A stretch of DNA of 64,000 nucleotides from Siniperca chuatsi (taxonomy: Eukaryota; Chordata; Actinopteri; Centrarchiformes; Sinipercidae). Shown here piece after piece: positions 14,147 to 25,769 of this stretch. A program made the position numbers and the translations under genes. Below the pieces are notes generated by a model. That model was not told where the DNA came from and searched no databases. It saw nothing but the letters and a program-made list of their open reading frames with translations. Location: NCBI RefSeq assembly GCF_020085105.1, contig NC_058051.1:26896955-26960954 (forward strand). The letters run 5' to 3'. Position 1 is the stretch's first letter. The number at the start of each line of letters is the position of its first letter.

Positions 14147-15462
14147 TTAAATGAACTTCTCCATTTGCATCACATTTATTCTGGCCAGTTTGGAGAACCA
14201 GCGATTAGCGTGTGTGTTACTGTGGGCTGCAGTTTGAACAAAACCAAATTTTTGGTTCAGGGAAATGGCTGCTGTCTGTGGTGAGCTGACGTCCAGAACG
14301 AGGCGGGTGTAGCCTTGCTCTTTGCAGAAATCAAGGGCCTTCCCTGTCAACTGTGAACCCAGGTTTTTGCGGCGCCATGGAAACACCACAACCATGTGGG
14401 ACATCTCGCCGTAACTCCCATCCCCAGCATCTTGGGAAAACTCTGAGCCTCCTCCCATCACTCCTCCGTTGCAGTCATCAAACCTCTCACCTTCCTCCCC
14501 TCTCCTTTTCCCCATCACCGCCACCATCCCCACCACCTTGGACTGGCCGTTGACGTCTGCCTCTGCCACCCAGAAACCGTTATCTGGGTTTTCCAGGTAG
14601 TTGGCTTGAATGTCAGCCATGTCTGTGCTCAACCTCCTCGTCAGGTAGCCTTCGTAGATCTCGTGGCAGCAGTAATAAATGAGGCCAGCCCAGACACTGC
14701 CAAAGAGTAAAGCCTGGAAGTAGGAGCTGCCTCCCAGCACATAACCAGCCATGGAAATGCTCAGAGCAACGCCGACATGGTCTGGATGGCTCATGGCCTT
14801 GAAGAAAGCCGGGTATACATGTTCAAGTATCCCATCGCGAAAGAGCGACATGACCACATGTTCATCTGAGGGTCTATATTCCCTGATGGAGAATTGAACT
14901 GCATGTTAGAGAGGGAGAGAAAGAAAGAGGGAGGGAAGGAGAGAATGAGAGCTCAGTGAGACTAATCTGCCTGTTGTTGCAATAAGAAATTCCTGCTGGG
15001 TTTCACAATGGGCTCAATACGCTCACGTAACTTGTTAAAAAAAAAAAGAATCAATACACATCTTACAGATTCTTACCCTTTTCATTTATAATTTAACTTT
15101 GTTCGACATGAATATAAAACCTGCCATTTGTGTACGACAACCCGAGGTGAAAATCACAATTAAAATGATTATAACATTGTTTCTCTTTAAGATTTCAAGA
15201 GTCATTCTGAGATATAATACAATTAGGTCTAAAAAGTGTCAATGATGAAAATTAAAGCAAGGTGAGAATCCTGAGGCAATAAACAAAAGGTCTTAAGCTT
15301 CAGTGAAATGTGTTATGTCATCTAGGCATGTTAGTAGTGCCATTCATTTACACCCTAGCTGTCTTATTAGTGTTCTTGTTCATAATCAACTCAAGTACTT
15401 GAAAAAGGTATAAAAGATTAACATAATCAGAACATCAACTTACAGTTATTTTTCTGGGCCAT
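14147..15462 (-). CDS. NAT8/camello-family N-acetyltransferase (GNAT), two coding exons, 256 aa
   Basis: Exon 1 (15444-15462) encodes MAQKNN plus one base and ends at a perfect GTAAGT donor. Exon 2 (14147-14898) follows a long CT-rich tract ending ACATGCAG and runs to the stop. The sum is 771 nt, exactly 257 codons. Residues 7-34 resemble the camello N-terminus (SIREYRPSDEHVV..LFRDGILEHV). Residues about 48-82 form a hydrophobic segment or hairpin that would anchor it in a membrane, followed by TDMADI and FWVAE, both family hallmarks. The acetyl-CoA loop is near residues 182-190 (RRKNLGSQL) and the C-terminal GNAT motif is NQKFGF at 221-226. Relatives acetylate small molecules or nascent proteins at the ER; the substrate here is unknown. 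Unusual: a Gly/Asp/Glu-rich insertion at residues about 137-170. A TTTATT (AATAAA on minus) at 13800-13805 could be the poly(A) signal. Orthology to nat8 versus nat8l is not decided. Confidence 0.88.
14899..15443 (-). other. Intron of the NAT8-like gene
   Basis: Donor AAC-T|GTAAGT at 15443 and acceptor CTAACATGCAG ending at 14899, preceded by about 50 nt of pyrimidines on the minus strand. The intron is in phase 1 and its removal leaves the frame open from ATG to stop. Confidence 0.85.
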
Positions 15463-15606
15463 GCTGACTCTTTCCCCTCGTCTTTTGCTCACTCTGAAGG
15501 ACTTAATGTTGCTGCTCCCCCTGAACTTAAGCTACAGATTGTGATAATCAGCCATTCACAAAAGGGGTTGAAATTAGTCTGAGCATGCTCACCTATGAGT
15601 ACACGC

Positions 15607-15630
15607 CACACACACACACACACACACACT
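15607..15630. repeat. (CA)n microsatellite
   Basis: Twelve or so CA units in a row. Confidence 0.9.
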
Positions 15631-15975
15631 GAAAAAGCTTGTAGACCTTAAATGACTTTGAAGTAAAATGGCTACTGATTGTATAAAATATTGATTATAT
15701 GAGAAATTTTACAGTTAGATTGAGATGATGGTGATTTGAGGAAGCATGCTTTAAGTTTAATTGAAATTAATCACAGTGTTGCTTTGATTATGAAACGTAG
15801 AGTATTTAAAAAAAACTAATTAGCTTAGTCAACAGAGTAAAGAACGCTATCATTGGATTTCTCAAGAAGAATGAGCACAGATCCTGAATATGTTAAGTCA
15901 GAATCCTGAGCAGAATGTGAATTCAGCGCTCGTTCAAGCACTTCATAGATATTTTCCAAGAATAAAATGTTCTTA

Positions 15976-16052
15976 TTAACCTCTTTTTGGGTGCTTCAGT
16001 TTCTGCTGTGTTCTCTCAAGAAACTGCTGTGGATCTCCACACCACTTCTTCC
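15976..16052 (-). CDS. Orphan terminal-exon-like segment with chemokine-like C-x-D-P
   Basis: On the minus strand an acceptor (TTATTCCAG) is followed by a frame starting with two leftover bases, then KKWCGDPQQFLERTQQKL and six more residues before a TAA stop at 15976-15978. A K-x-x-C-x-[DN]-P start and a helical tail with basic end is what the last exon of many chemokines looks like. No partner exon with paired cysteines was found upstream between 16.05 and 18.3 kb, so this may be a pseudogene remnant, an isolated exon or coincidence. Confidence 0.22.
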
Positions 16053-16407
16053 CTGGAATAAGGTGAAAGTAAAATTAATATTGTCTAGCCCCCTGACATA
16101 AAAGTGTCCTATGGCGTCGGTGACAGTGTCTTGTGCAATAACCTGGTGGCTCTCTGACATGATTAAATTTCCTTGGCAGGAGAAGGGCCTTTACACCTGT
16201 TTAAATCAATAGCGCTGCCTCATGAATCTGTGAGTGCTAGAAGGTCAAGCAACTCTGGAACTTTCTCAAACCATTTCACAACCACCATGTGAATTCTGAA
16301 TTGTGCACCCTGCAAGTTAAACCCCTTTCAAATCCACTGAACCACATTTGGTGAGTATATATTATTTCTTTTGTTTACATATAGAGGGCTGTATGATGAG
16401 AAACCAT

Positions 16408-17763
16408 AAGCCCCTTTCAGACATGCACCTAGTTACGTAAATGTGATGGCGATTTAACGTGTTGGTCTCATTTCTGAATGAGTCGCTTTTCACAATGGCA
16501 ATCTTACGAGGTCAGACCAAGTTACATTAACGTAACGCGACAAGTCTGAAATGAATGCCATCAGATTAAAATAAAAGCATCACCAGCACAAGGTTAAATA
16601 CACAGAGAAATAAAAAACAGACATCTTGTTGAATTAGCTGATTTGACGTTGTTAGGGAGTTTCTTCTAATGTCAGATCAGTCTATAAAATAAATTTTTTT
16701 CCCCACGTGACGCAGAGAAACAAAGGGTTAAAGAAACCTTCGTACAACCACAATAACAATCACACCAACTGTCTCCCTCCTTATATTTTCAGTTTTTCTA
16801 AAATGAAATTAGATTAAACGAATACCCAGCAAAACACTGTAGATACAGCATGTACGCAAATAAGAATTTAACAACTTAAAAACCAACTTAATGGCTCTAT
16901 GCATGTGCACTGTTGGACTTTTTAAAGAATTCTCTATCTAATAACTCTTGAAACTCATGAGAAAATGTATTAGGAGATTCGCTAGAATAGAGGCGGGGTG
17001 AGCATCACTAGCACTCACGATTGTCATTCATTAAGGCTTCAACGGCAAAATACATTTTAAAATCCACCAGTAATGCAGCCTGTGAGAAAACAGTCTTCTT
17101 CTTTCATATCTTCTTTCCTTGGCTATTTCCATAAATGACCCATCTTGTCTGAATAGAGCCATTGGTGGTGTTATAGACAGGAGTGAATATAACTTGCTTG
17201 TGTTGAGTGTGTGGGTGCATGTAAAGAGGTGAGTGGTTCTGGGGGTGGGTGGGAAGGTGCCCTGTAGACTGACTGCACGCTTACACACAACATCATATTG
17301 AAACCATTTTCTTTTTTCTTTGATAAGACAAGGGACATGATTCATGAAAAGTTTCTCATACAAGAGGGGTTGCTAATTAGTGGTTATTGGTAAGACTGAT
17401 GGAACTAGATAAAGTGTGATGGTGGACAACTGAGCGGGCCATGGCATTGACATGAAACTGACTATTAAGCCAGCGGGGCCCAGCCAGTGTAGGTTGGCTT
17501 TGCTTGGGTGAGAGTAGGATTCAAAGGTAGTTTAAAGGTACGTTAGGTCAGGGATAGAGAATGGGGTCACATGTCAGGGCTCAGTAGAGTTATGACGGCA
17601 CAGCCTGATACCCACTGCAGGGCCTAATGCTCAAAACATCATTTAACATTAATACTGGGCTTCCATAAGAATGCTCAAACAACTTCACATCTCACTATGT
17701 GTATTAATAAAGTAGCTTGATGGAGCCAGCAATGTTACGTATTCCATGTCTGAAAAGGGCTAT
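16408..17763. mobile_element. Putative TIR-bounded element
   Basis: The left edge AAGCCCCTTTCAGACATG and the right edge CATGTCTGAAAAGGGCT are inverted copies with one or two mismatches, each followed inward by a TACGT. Enclosed DNA is AT-rich, with TCTGAAA motifs but no transposase. The size (1.36 kb), inverted ends and TA-rich junctions fit a nonautonomous DNA transposon; the family is not recognised. Confidence 0.4.
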
Positions 17764-17769
17764 AATGTT

Positions 17770-19140
17770 GCACTGGACTGACTACTGCTCACTTTGAAAT
17801 AGACTGGAAGGAAAAGAAGTCTAATCTCAGAGTCATTACATGGAATGCATCTGTGATTTCATTGAATGTCATTTTGGCTTTTAACATTGAATTTATGAAT
17901 CAGTACAACAAACACTAGGTCTGGAAACACTGAGGTAACACAATCACGTCAAAGGCATTTTGACACATCATAACCACTTTGAAAAATTCTTACGAGAAAG
18001 TTGCTTGGACACATAGTTCTAAAAACTAAACTAAAAGTCATGGACATTGCTTGTAAAATAATAAGTACAAGTTGTAGCATTATTCAAGTCATATTTAAAC
18101 CTCATGAATGTGTCATGGTTCTGTGCATAAAAAGTCATCATCACAGGCAATACAAATTTTACTTGATGAAATTAGCTAAGAGTGCTTCAGAGTTGATTGC
18201 ACATTGTCTTGAAACAAAATGTCACAAGAAAAAAAGTTAAAGTTGCCCTGGAAACTAACCACTGTAGACGAACTACATGCTCCACTTCTAAAGGGAACAT
18301 GAGTGCCCAGTGAATTGCATTTTTATTCATGGACATCTACTTGCACAAGGATTGTAAGGGAAAGAGGCTGTTCGGTATGCTTGTCATGGAGCTACAACAT
18401 TAAGGAATTAAACCATTACATTATTCAGTTTTCCCCAACATATCCAGTGGCTAGCCATCATCTGAACGCACCACAGACAACTTTATTTTCAACCCACTGC
18501 CTCTCCAGAAACTCCTTATGGCTTCCTGTGCCTCAAATGTGCATATATACAGAGCTAAAACACTCCCCAGAAATTTCCATTTAGTTCCAGCCATCTTTCA
18601 TTATTATAGTAATGCATTTGCTCTCGTGTAGAATATATGTTTGAAAATGCTTCAGCATTTATGGTGTGGTAAAGTCTGAACGTAAAACATGGATATTGAG
18701 TTGGACCTGTGATTTTTACCTATGCAGTACATGAGAGTGGAAGCTCATTCAGTCTTATGCACCAGTAATGGCACCTTCTCTCCATGCAGGATTTATAGTA
18801 TATCTGGCAAACACAAAAGAAACACTCGGCAACACAACTCCGATAAGGTAAATATTTTCAATGATAAAGAATCTTGATGGTGACTCACCTTGGATCTTTG
18901 TTGGAGTCAATGGGACAACACACTACATTAACTTCTACACGATTTATGTCTCACTCCCACTGTACAGAATCATCAAATGAGAGCCATTCATTTTGTCCAG
19001 ATCAATGTGTCTCCACTCAAACTTCAAAACTATATTGAAGTACAAAACATTTATTTTCAGCAAGAATGATATCTTCTGTGATCCATAGGAGGAATAAAGG
19101 CCTATGTTCAAATTATTGTTTATCTCAACCTTGTCTCCTA
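17770..19140. other. Intergenic DNA, no gene seen
   Basis: Short open frames only, none with splice context or family resemblance. Confidence 0.5.
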
Positions 19141-19148
19141 GAAATTAC

Positions 19149-19655
19149 CAGTGGTGGAATGTAACTACATTTACTCAAGTACTGTACACGTTTGAGGTAC
19201 TTATTTCCATAGGTATTTCCATTTTATACATCAATTCCACTACATTTTGTAGACAAATATTGTACTTGTTATTTCACTACATTTATTTAGTAGCTTTAGA
19301 TACTAGTTACCTTGCAGATTTAGATTATTAATAGAAAATATAAATCAACTAATAAATTAGGATATATTATTGTAGGTTCAGATACCCAGCAGTATATAAA
19401 GTAATTATAATTAGCCCCACCTTTTTCCAGCTGTAATATTAAAGCGATGGACATTAATGCATCACTAATTATAATCCAGTAATATTATAATATCAGTATG
19501 AAATGGGTCATTCTGCATAATGAGTACTTTTACTTTTGGTACTTTAAGTATATTTTGATGCTAATACTTTTGTGCTTTTAGTAAGATTTTGAATGCAAGC
19601 CTTTTACTTGTAACAGAGTATTTTTACACTGTAGTATTGCTACTTTTACTTCAGC
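19149..19655 (+). mobile_element. hAT-like MITE, CAGTGGTGGAA family, copy 1
   Basis: The left end reads CAGTGGTGGAATGTAACTAC, followed by ACATTTACTCAAGTACTGTA and repeated ACTTTTACTT and AGTACTTTTAC blocks typical of this teleost MITE. The right end is decayed near 'TACTTCAGCAG'. Related copies are at 24406-25756 and 60850-61352, with a fragment near 35935-36010. Confidence 0.6.
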
Positions 19656-19689
19656 AGCCCCAGTCTTGCCCCACCCGACCACCTCCGTA

Positions 19690-22600
19690 AACATTCTTTG
19701 CAGTAAATAAATGGTGTACTTTCTCCACTTGAATGGAACATAATCCAGGAAGCTATTACGTTTTCTTACAAAAAAACATAATTGTCAGTTCAAATGAGTA
19801 GTATATTAATATAATTTCTAGGAGACAGGGTTGTTTTATCCGTACCTTTCGGTTTCTGCACCAAAAATTAGAACAGAGCATTGGAAAGTTTAAACCTTAG
19901 TTTTATATTGCCTGAATGTGAATTCTCACAGTTTGTGTTTTGTTTTTTAATCACAGATTGCAAAGTAATTGTACTGAGAATCCGGGGAGCACATTATGCT
20001 TCGGTTATCTTGTAACACTCTTTCAGATTATGAGAGATAAGAAATCATAATGAAAGTCTAAAATCACAACAGACCCAAGAGCAGTGAAAGGTTGTCTTCT
20101 TTCACATCTTGTTTTATGATAATCTCACTTATCACAATCCAAGTCATGCCTCCTTCTTTGTAACTGCTAAGACACTTCACCCACTGTAAGCAGACAAATG
20201 TGATTGTCTCACCTCAAAGTGAGAATCCCATGTAATTTTCATACTGAAAATAACAGGATTTCATACAGACACAAAACTCCCTTAAGAATCTGCAGTCTAC
20301 AGTATTTTAAATTCTACTGAATAATAACAAAGCTGTCTAGATACATATTGTATGGGAGAGTGATGGTGGGGTCAGTTGGAAACAATGCGCAAATGAGGGA
20401 TGATCAGTAGTGGACGTTACCAAGCTTCCTTCTAAAGCTCACAGACGTCTTATGGCTTTATATGCAACATTGAGGATTTTATACTAGAACTAAACTTTAA
20501 TAACCACAATAGCCCAGTGAGGCCTTCTCTATACACACAAGACAGATAGTAAATCTTTGTTATTCTTAGCCATTCATGAGGCATAAAATGTAAAGTTTGG
20601 CCTGAGGGTGTATTTAGTATTTATCCTCTGGTGGACATGAAAGTGTTTAGAGATTCTCATGGCATCTCTCTTACTCTATTTTTATGGCCTTTTATGATGC
20701 ATCCTCTGGGGAGCATGACTGTATTCAGGAAATGTCAGGGGTGGGAATAGGATCATTAGTTTTAGAGATATCTTGTTGTAAACAAGTTGAGAATAGTAAG
20801 AAATTCTGACCTGTTGGTGACACTAAGGCATGTGTAGATAAATGTGAGGCATTTAGACTTTATACCTTAGACTTTATTGTTCCCGACAACGTCACACAGT
20901 AACAACATACAATGACAACAGACAACAGTGCACACTCTGGCCAGTTCAGCAGGGCCTATTAATTAAGGTGGCTAGGGCTGCGGGGATTAGGCTTTTCCCA
21001 AAGCAAACCCCTCTGCACCTCAGTGCTCTGTACCTGATCATACCGCTGTGTCACTCTGAACCAAGGTGTTGGACCGATGGACCAACAGAGCTGTGCTAGC
21101 TGCGTGATGGCATCTAGATGTATAGAAGTATCGGGTAACAAAAAGGCTTCATTAAATTCAAAACTGAACATTGAGTAGATCTACATCCAACAAGTCATCC
21201 AAATTAAATATCAAAATATGTTGTTTGTCTATGCCCTCTAGAACGACACATTTTCTGATCTGACACCACTATTGACAGGATGATATTGTTTGTCAATGCT
21301 TCCAAAACTGTTACAAATCACTGTTGGAAAAAGACATTTTTACTATCTGACAACACTACGGCTAAGTTTTGGTTTCTACACAAAAACAACATGGTTAAGT
21401 TAAGGGGAGGTCATAGTTTGGGTTCAAATTCTTACATTGTTAGGGGACCTTCATCATCATGGTTACAGTATTAACCGCTTGATTGCGGCCGCGGCCATGG
21501 TTAAAAGAAACCAACATTGACTGTTGGTAGGAAACTACAACAACAACAATCACCCAACATCACCCGATTTCCTTCTTTGCTCCTGATGGACAAGAGTCAT
21601 CATTTCTACGGCCCCTAGAGGGTTTTATCACTTGTACGTAAACACATGTAGTTTGGGGGGATTTGTTGAAACTGATGCTGTTGTTTGTCTTGGGAGGACA
21701 GTCTCTTTACATCTTAAGGGTGACACAGATTGGTGGAGTGTGACCTGCCACAAAAACACCTGCACCCATTGTTTTCTATGTAAACCCGCACACTGGAAGC
21801 TTCTTGACGCAATTCTCCAGAAGATCAGCACATCCTGGCCACACTGCACTACTATTTTTACATGGCGAGTCTGGAGTGCGTTGATTGAAATGAAGCTATA
21901 TGATGCTGCCGATTTATGTTGCATAATACACTACATCCACTGAGATACAGTATGTGACAAAAATAATGTATTCTCTGGTGCATACTTTTCCAGTTTCTAG
22001 TTCTAGGTCCGGATCCATTTTTGATACATACATACATTGTTCGTTAAATCATAAATGTTATTTTTTCAAATTAATATTTTCCACTTGGTCCGAAAGGGAA
22101 TTTACAACACAAGTCAGATGATGGTTTATTGGGCTGATCTGAGAGTGGTCAGTGGGTGCCAGCAGCAAAATAACCTTATCATTAAAATTCTTTTACTTTG
22201 GTGTATTTGTTTCATTTTACGGTGCAAGAGCAAAACAGAAAAGATATATTAAGGTATAAGATATATATTTAAGGCATCTACATAAAATAAACTATTGATA
22301 TTGGATTTCTGCCCCTTCTTCGTAAAATTATTGTTAATTGAATCAAAATAAAGTCCACAAAGCCAGCAAATAAAAAAAACAATAATTGAGTAAAGGTGGT
22401 CCGTTTGCTCTTCTCCTGAATACAGATTGAACGACAACAAAAGGCTTTTCAGCAGAACTATATTGTGGCTCAGGCTCATCTCAGGCTCTCTGGGGACGGC
22501 TGGGTCAGAGAGGGAAGCTGCTGCAGCAGCAGTAGCAGCAGCCTGAAACTAAACTCCATCTATCACACTTAAAAAGCTGCCCACCTCCACCTAGCCACCA

Positions 22601-24390
22601 ATATGCCAGGAGATGTTGGGGGATTATAGAGGGATTTTGCAGCAAGATAAAGCTGTGAATAACCATTGGCTTGTTTTTCATTAGGAGAAGCTGGTATTGT
22701 TTAAGGTTAATTACTGACTTGGGTACATGACTCAAAAGAATATAAGTCCCTATGTAGCTGTCGGCAATATTAAACAACTGATTTGTCTCAGACAAGGCAC
22801 ATTTTGAAGAGAAGCATCTTAAGGAAATCCGGATAAAACAAAGGATGCAGTACTGAGGACAAAATAAATGGTAAATAAGCAGGGAACTAGAGAAACATAC
22901 AATCACAGTCACTGTAATAGAATGAAGACAGAAATGGGCACTACTACAGACTATTACTATATGACCTTCATATATGAGATTTTAAATACAGGAATTACCC
23001 TTGTAATGAAAAACTGGCAATGGTAAAAGCAAAAAGATTTGACTTTTCTTTTTCTCTTTTTTGGTTACAGTTTCTGAGAAATCAACACAGATACACTTCT
23101 GCATGCAAGAATTAACAATGCATTTATATATGTATATGAGTTATAGCAAGTTTATCACAGAAAGTATAATTAGGGAAACAAGACTCCAGCTGTAATTACC
23201 ACACACATTTTGCTTTTTTTTTTTTCAAATCTATGTGTTACAGCTATGTTTACATATTTTGACTGTTGTGCATTCTTTGTGCATCTTAGTTTAATTTAAC
23301 CTCCATCTAAAGACAACCAGTCAACCTTTCTGACTTTAGTTCCACTCTCTAGCTAATCCTGAGATTCTCCACATAAATTCTGTTTGTGAAAGTTTCAACC
23401 ATTCACCCATTTTAATGTCATTATTATTCACGTGTTCTTCCTACCCATAAAGTTAAATGTTGTCATTTTCATTTCTCCTCTATCTCAGATGTTAATGCAC
23501 AACAATCTGATGGAATGCCCTGTTTAATGTAGGTCTTAATTTTACACAGCCGTGCCGGCAGAGAAGTAGAGTCTGTTTATTGGCACTTTCTGTTATTTAT
23601 TTTTCCATGACATGGTAGTGCTCAGAGCTCATTTAAAAGTAAACAGCCTCCTGTTTGACTGAGAGGATTTTTTTAATGGACTCTGCCAAAATGTATCCCA
23701 AAATTGGATTAGATGTAGAGAGGATTAAAGTGTAAAATGTTTCTATGCATCAAATAATTTTCTCTGATATAACATATTACAAATGCAGATCCCATAATGC
23801 ACTATGCATAAAAGCACAACTCTTTTGTCTTTTGACAAGGTGAAAGCACTATTTGAGAATGCCATTTAAATGCTGAGAATGAAAGGATGAAAAAAATATA
23901 CTCTATCAATTTGCTGTATTTTTGAGATTATTATTAATCATGACTGTTAGGGTGAGGCTCCAGTAACAGGGTGGTATTTAAACAGAACTAAATAAGACAT
24001 CATCACCCTGGCATCCTGCTACTCATCACAGCTGTACAGTATAGATTCTCCAAGGGGCCTCTGCTCCAGCCAATTTCAACACTGTACCTCCACCTCTGAG
24101 TGGAATTATAATTAGTGAGACAGATGCAACAACAACTGCTGCATCATGTTATCAGATGGTTTGGATCATTGGGGTCATGTGGTCATAGTTACAGTACTTT
24201 CATATTGGGAAATTAAACCTTGAAATACTCCTATTTTTATCCCCAGATTACAATAAACTACACAATTTAGAGAGTATTTTGCAACATCTTCAAGCTTCAA
24301 TCTTAGCTTTCATAATAGCATTTGGTGAGTGGAAGCATGGAGTGTCAAGATGAGGGCAACTACTGAAGTGCTGTTAGCGGGCGGTAATCA
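19690..24390. other. Intergenic DNA, no gene seen
   Basis: No convincing exons. A stretch near 20860-20900 (GACTTTATTGTTCCCGAC) resembles the reverse complement of a LINE 3' tail, so a decayed LINE fragment may lie at about 20850-21170. The rest is unassigned AT-rich sequence. Confidence 0.45.
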
Positions 24391-24405
24391 CTGGCTACAT
24401 TTGGC

Positions 24406-25756
24406 CAGTGGTGGAAAAAAGTTTCAGATCCTTTAATAGGCCTAGAATGCTGGAAGACTTCCCATGATGCACCTCTTTCCTCTCTCCTTCTCTCCCTCTC
24501 CATCTGTATGCATTCTTATCCCATTAATGCATGTTACTAACTCGACATCTTCTCTCTCCTGTAGTTTTTGTGCTTTCTCGTCTCTCTCGTTGCTGTAGCT
24601 GTAGAGTAGAGAGAATTATTATGCTTTATGATTCCATTTTTCCAAATGAATCACATTTTTGAGGGCCTAAACATGTTCGAAAAGTTGTGAAACTTTGCAC
24701 ACTCATCAGGACTGGTGAACATTTTTATATTTTCTGGGTTTCAGAAATGGGCGGCGCAAAATGGCTCTATATATGAAATTTTCGAAAATTCAGCCCCTCC
24801 TCGCAGTTTCACCCACATGCACGGAATTTGGGAGGCACATGTATGATGCCAAGACGAACAAAAAAGTCTGAGTGACATGACCTATGGCAAAGATGATATC
24901 CTTCAACTTGACGCATAAATTGTGTTGTCTAGCGCCACACTGTGGACACAGGAAGCGACATTTAACTCAGTGACCAAAACACATCACAATTCAGAGCCGT
25001 TGAACGCCAACGTGAGTGGAGGTGCAAGGGCCCGATCATCGCTGCTTGCAAATTTTATTATTATTATTAATATTATTACCACTACCATAACTATTATTTT
25101 ACATCTCTATGTGGAACTTGCATTGTGCTACTGTATGTTCTCATTCCTCCTGCTCTCTTTCTCTCTCTCCCCTATCCCCCTCTCTCTTTTTCTCTCAACC
25201 CAACCAGTCGAGGCTGATGGCTGCCCACCAAGAGCCTGGTTCTCCTCGAATTTGGCGCTATATAAATAAAATTGAATTGAATACCACAATGTAAAAAATA
25301 TTCCATAAGAAGTCAAAATCCTCCAAGTACAGAAATATACTCAGTAAAATGTAATAAAATATCCAAAGTAAAAGTACACTCTGTGCAGAATGGACCATAT
25401 CAGAGTGTCATATATATATATATATAATGCTTATTTGTGTATTTCTTTTACTGATGTGTAAGCAGCATTTTGATGTTGTAGTTGGTCAGGAAGGACATCA
25501 TTTATATACTGTTGATTGGTTTAATCTATAACAAGGCATCATATTTTTTAAGATGATCATATGTTTTGTATGCCAAATCTTTATCTGCAAAATAGCTGTC
25601 AGAAAAATGTGGAACAAAAAGTCCAACATTTCTCTCTACATATGGTGGACAAATAAAGTGGCATAACATGGAAATACTCAAGTCAAGTACAAGTACCTCA
25701 AAATTGTACCTGAGTACAGTATTTGAGTAAACATAGTTAGTTACTTTCCACTGTTG
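24406..25756. mobile_element. hAT-like MITE, copy 2, with 8-bp TSD and an internal insertion
   Basis: The left end is CAGTGGTGGAA and the right end TTCCACTGTTG, equal in length to the ideal inverted end TTCCACCACTG with three transitions. The flanks are CATTTGGC (24398-24405) and TATTTGGC (25757-25764), an 8-bp target duplication matching at 7 of 8, as expected for hAT elements. The MITE body is interrupted after about 30 bp (near 24440) and resumes at about 25275 with TACCACAATGTAAAAAATA. The intervening 840 bp is a separate retroelement-like insertion. Confidence 0.72.
24440..25282 (+). mobile_element. Retroelement insertion ending in a LINE/L2-type 3' tail
   Basis: The insertion ends TTTGGCGCTATATAAATAAA followed by ATTGAATTGAAT, the familiar tail of teleost L2/Maui-like LINEs. 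Its upstream part ('GAGGGCCTAAACATGTTCG', 'AAACTTTGCACACTCATC') matches a different widespread teleost repeat, so this may be a composite of two insertions. No reverse transcriptase frame remains. Confidence 0.5.
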
Positions 25757-25769
25757 TATTTGGCCAAAC

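Noticed and set aside
17031-17363. 110-codon minus-strand frame
   Set aside because: No family resemblance, no splice context, and it lies inside a TIR-bounded repeat-like segment.
20959-21171. 70-codon minus-strand frame near a LINE-tail-like sequence
   Set aside because: Possibly old LINE-derived sequence, but no reverse transcriptase or endonuclease motif is visible, so it is not called as a gene.
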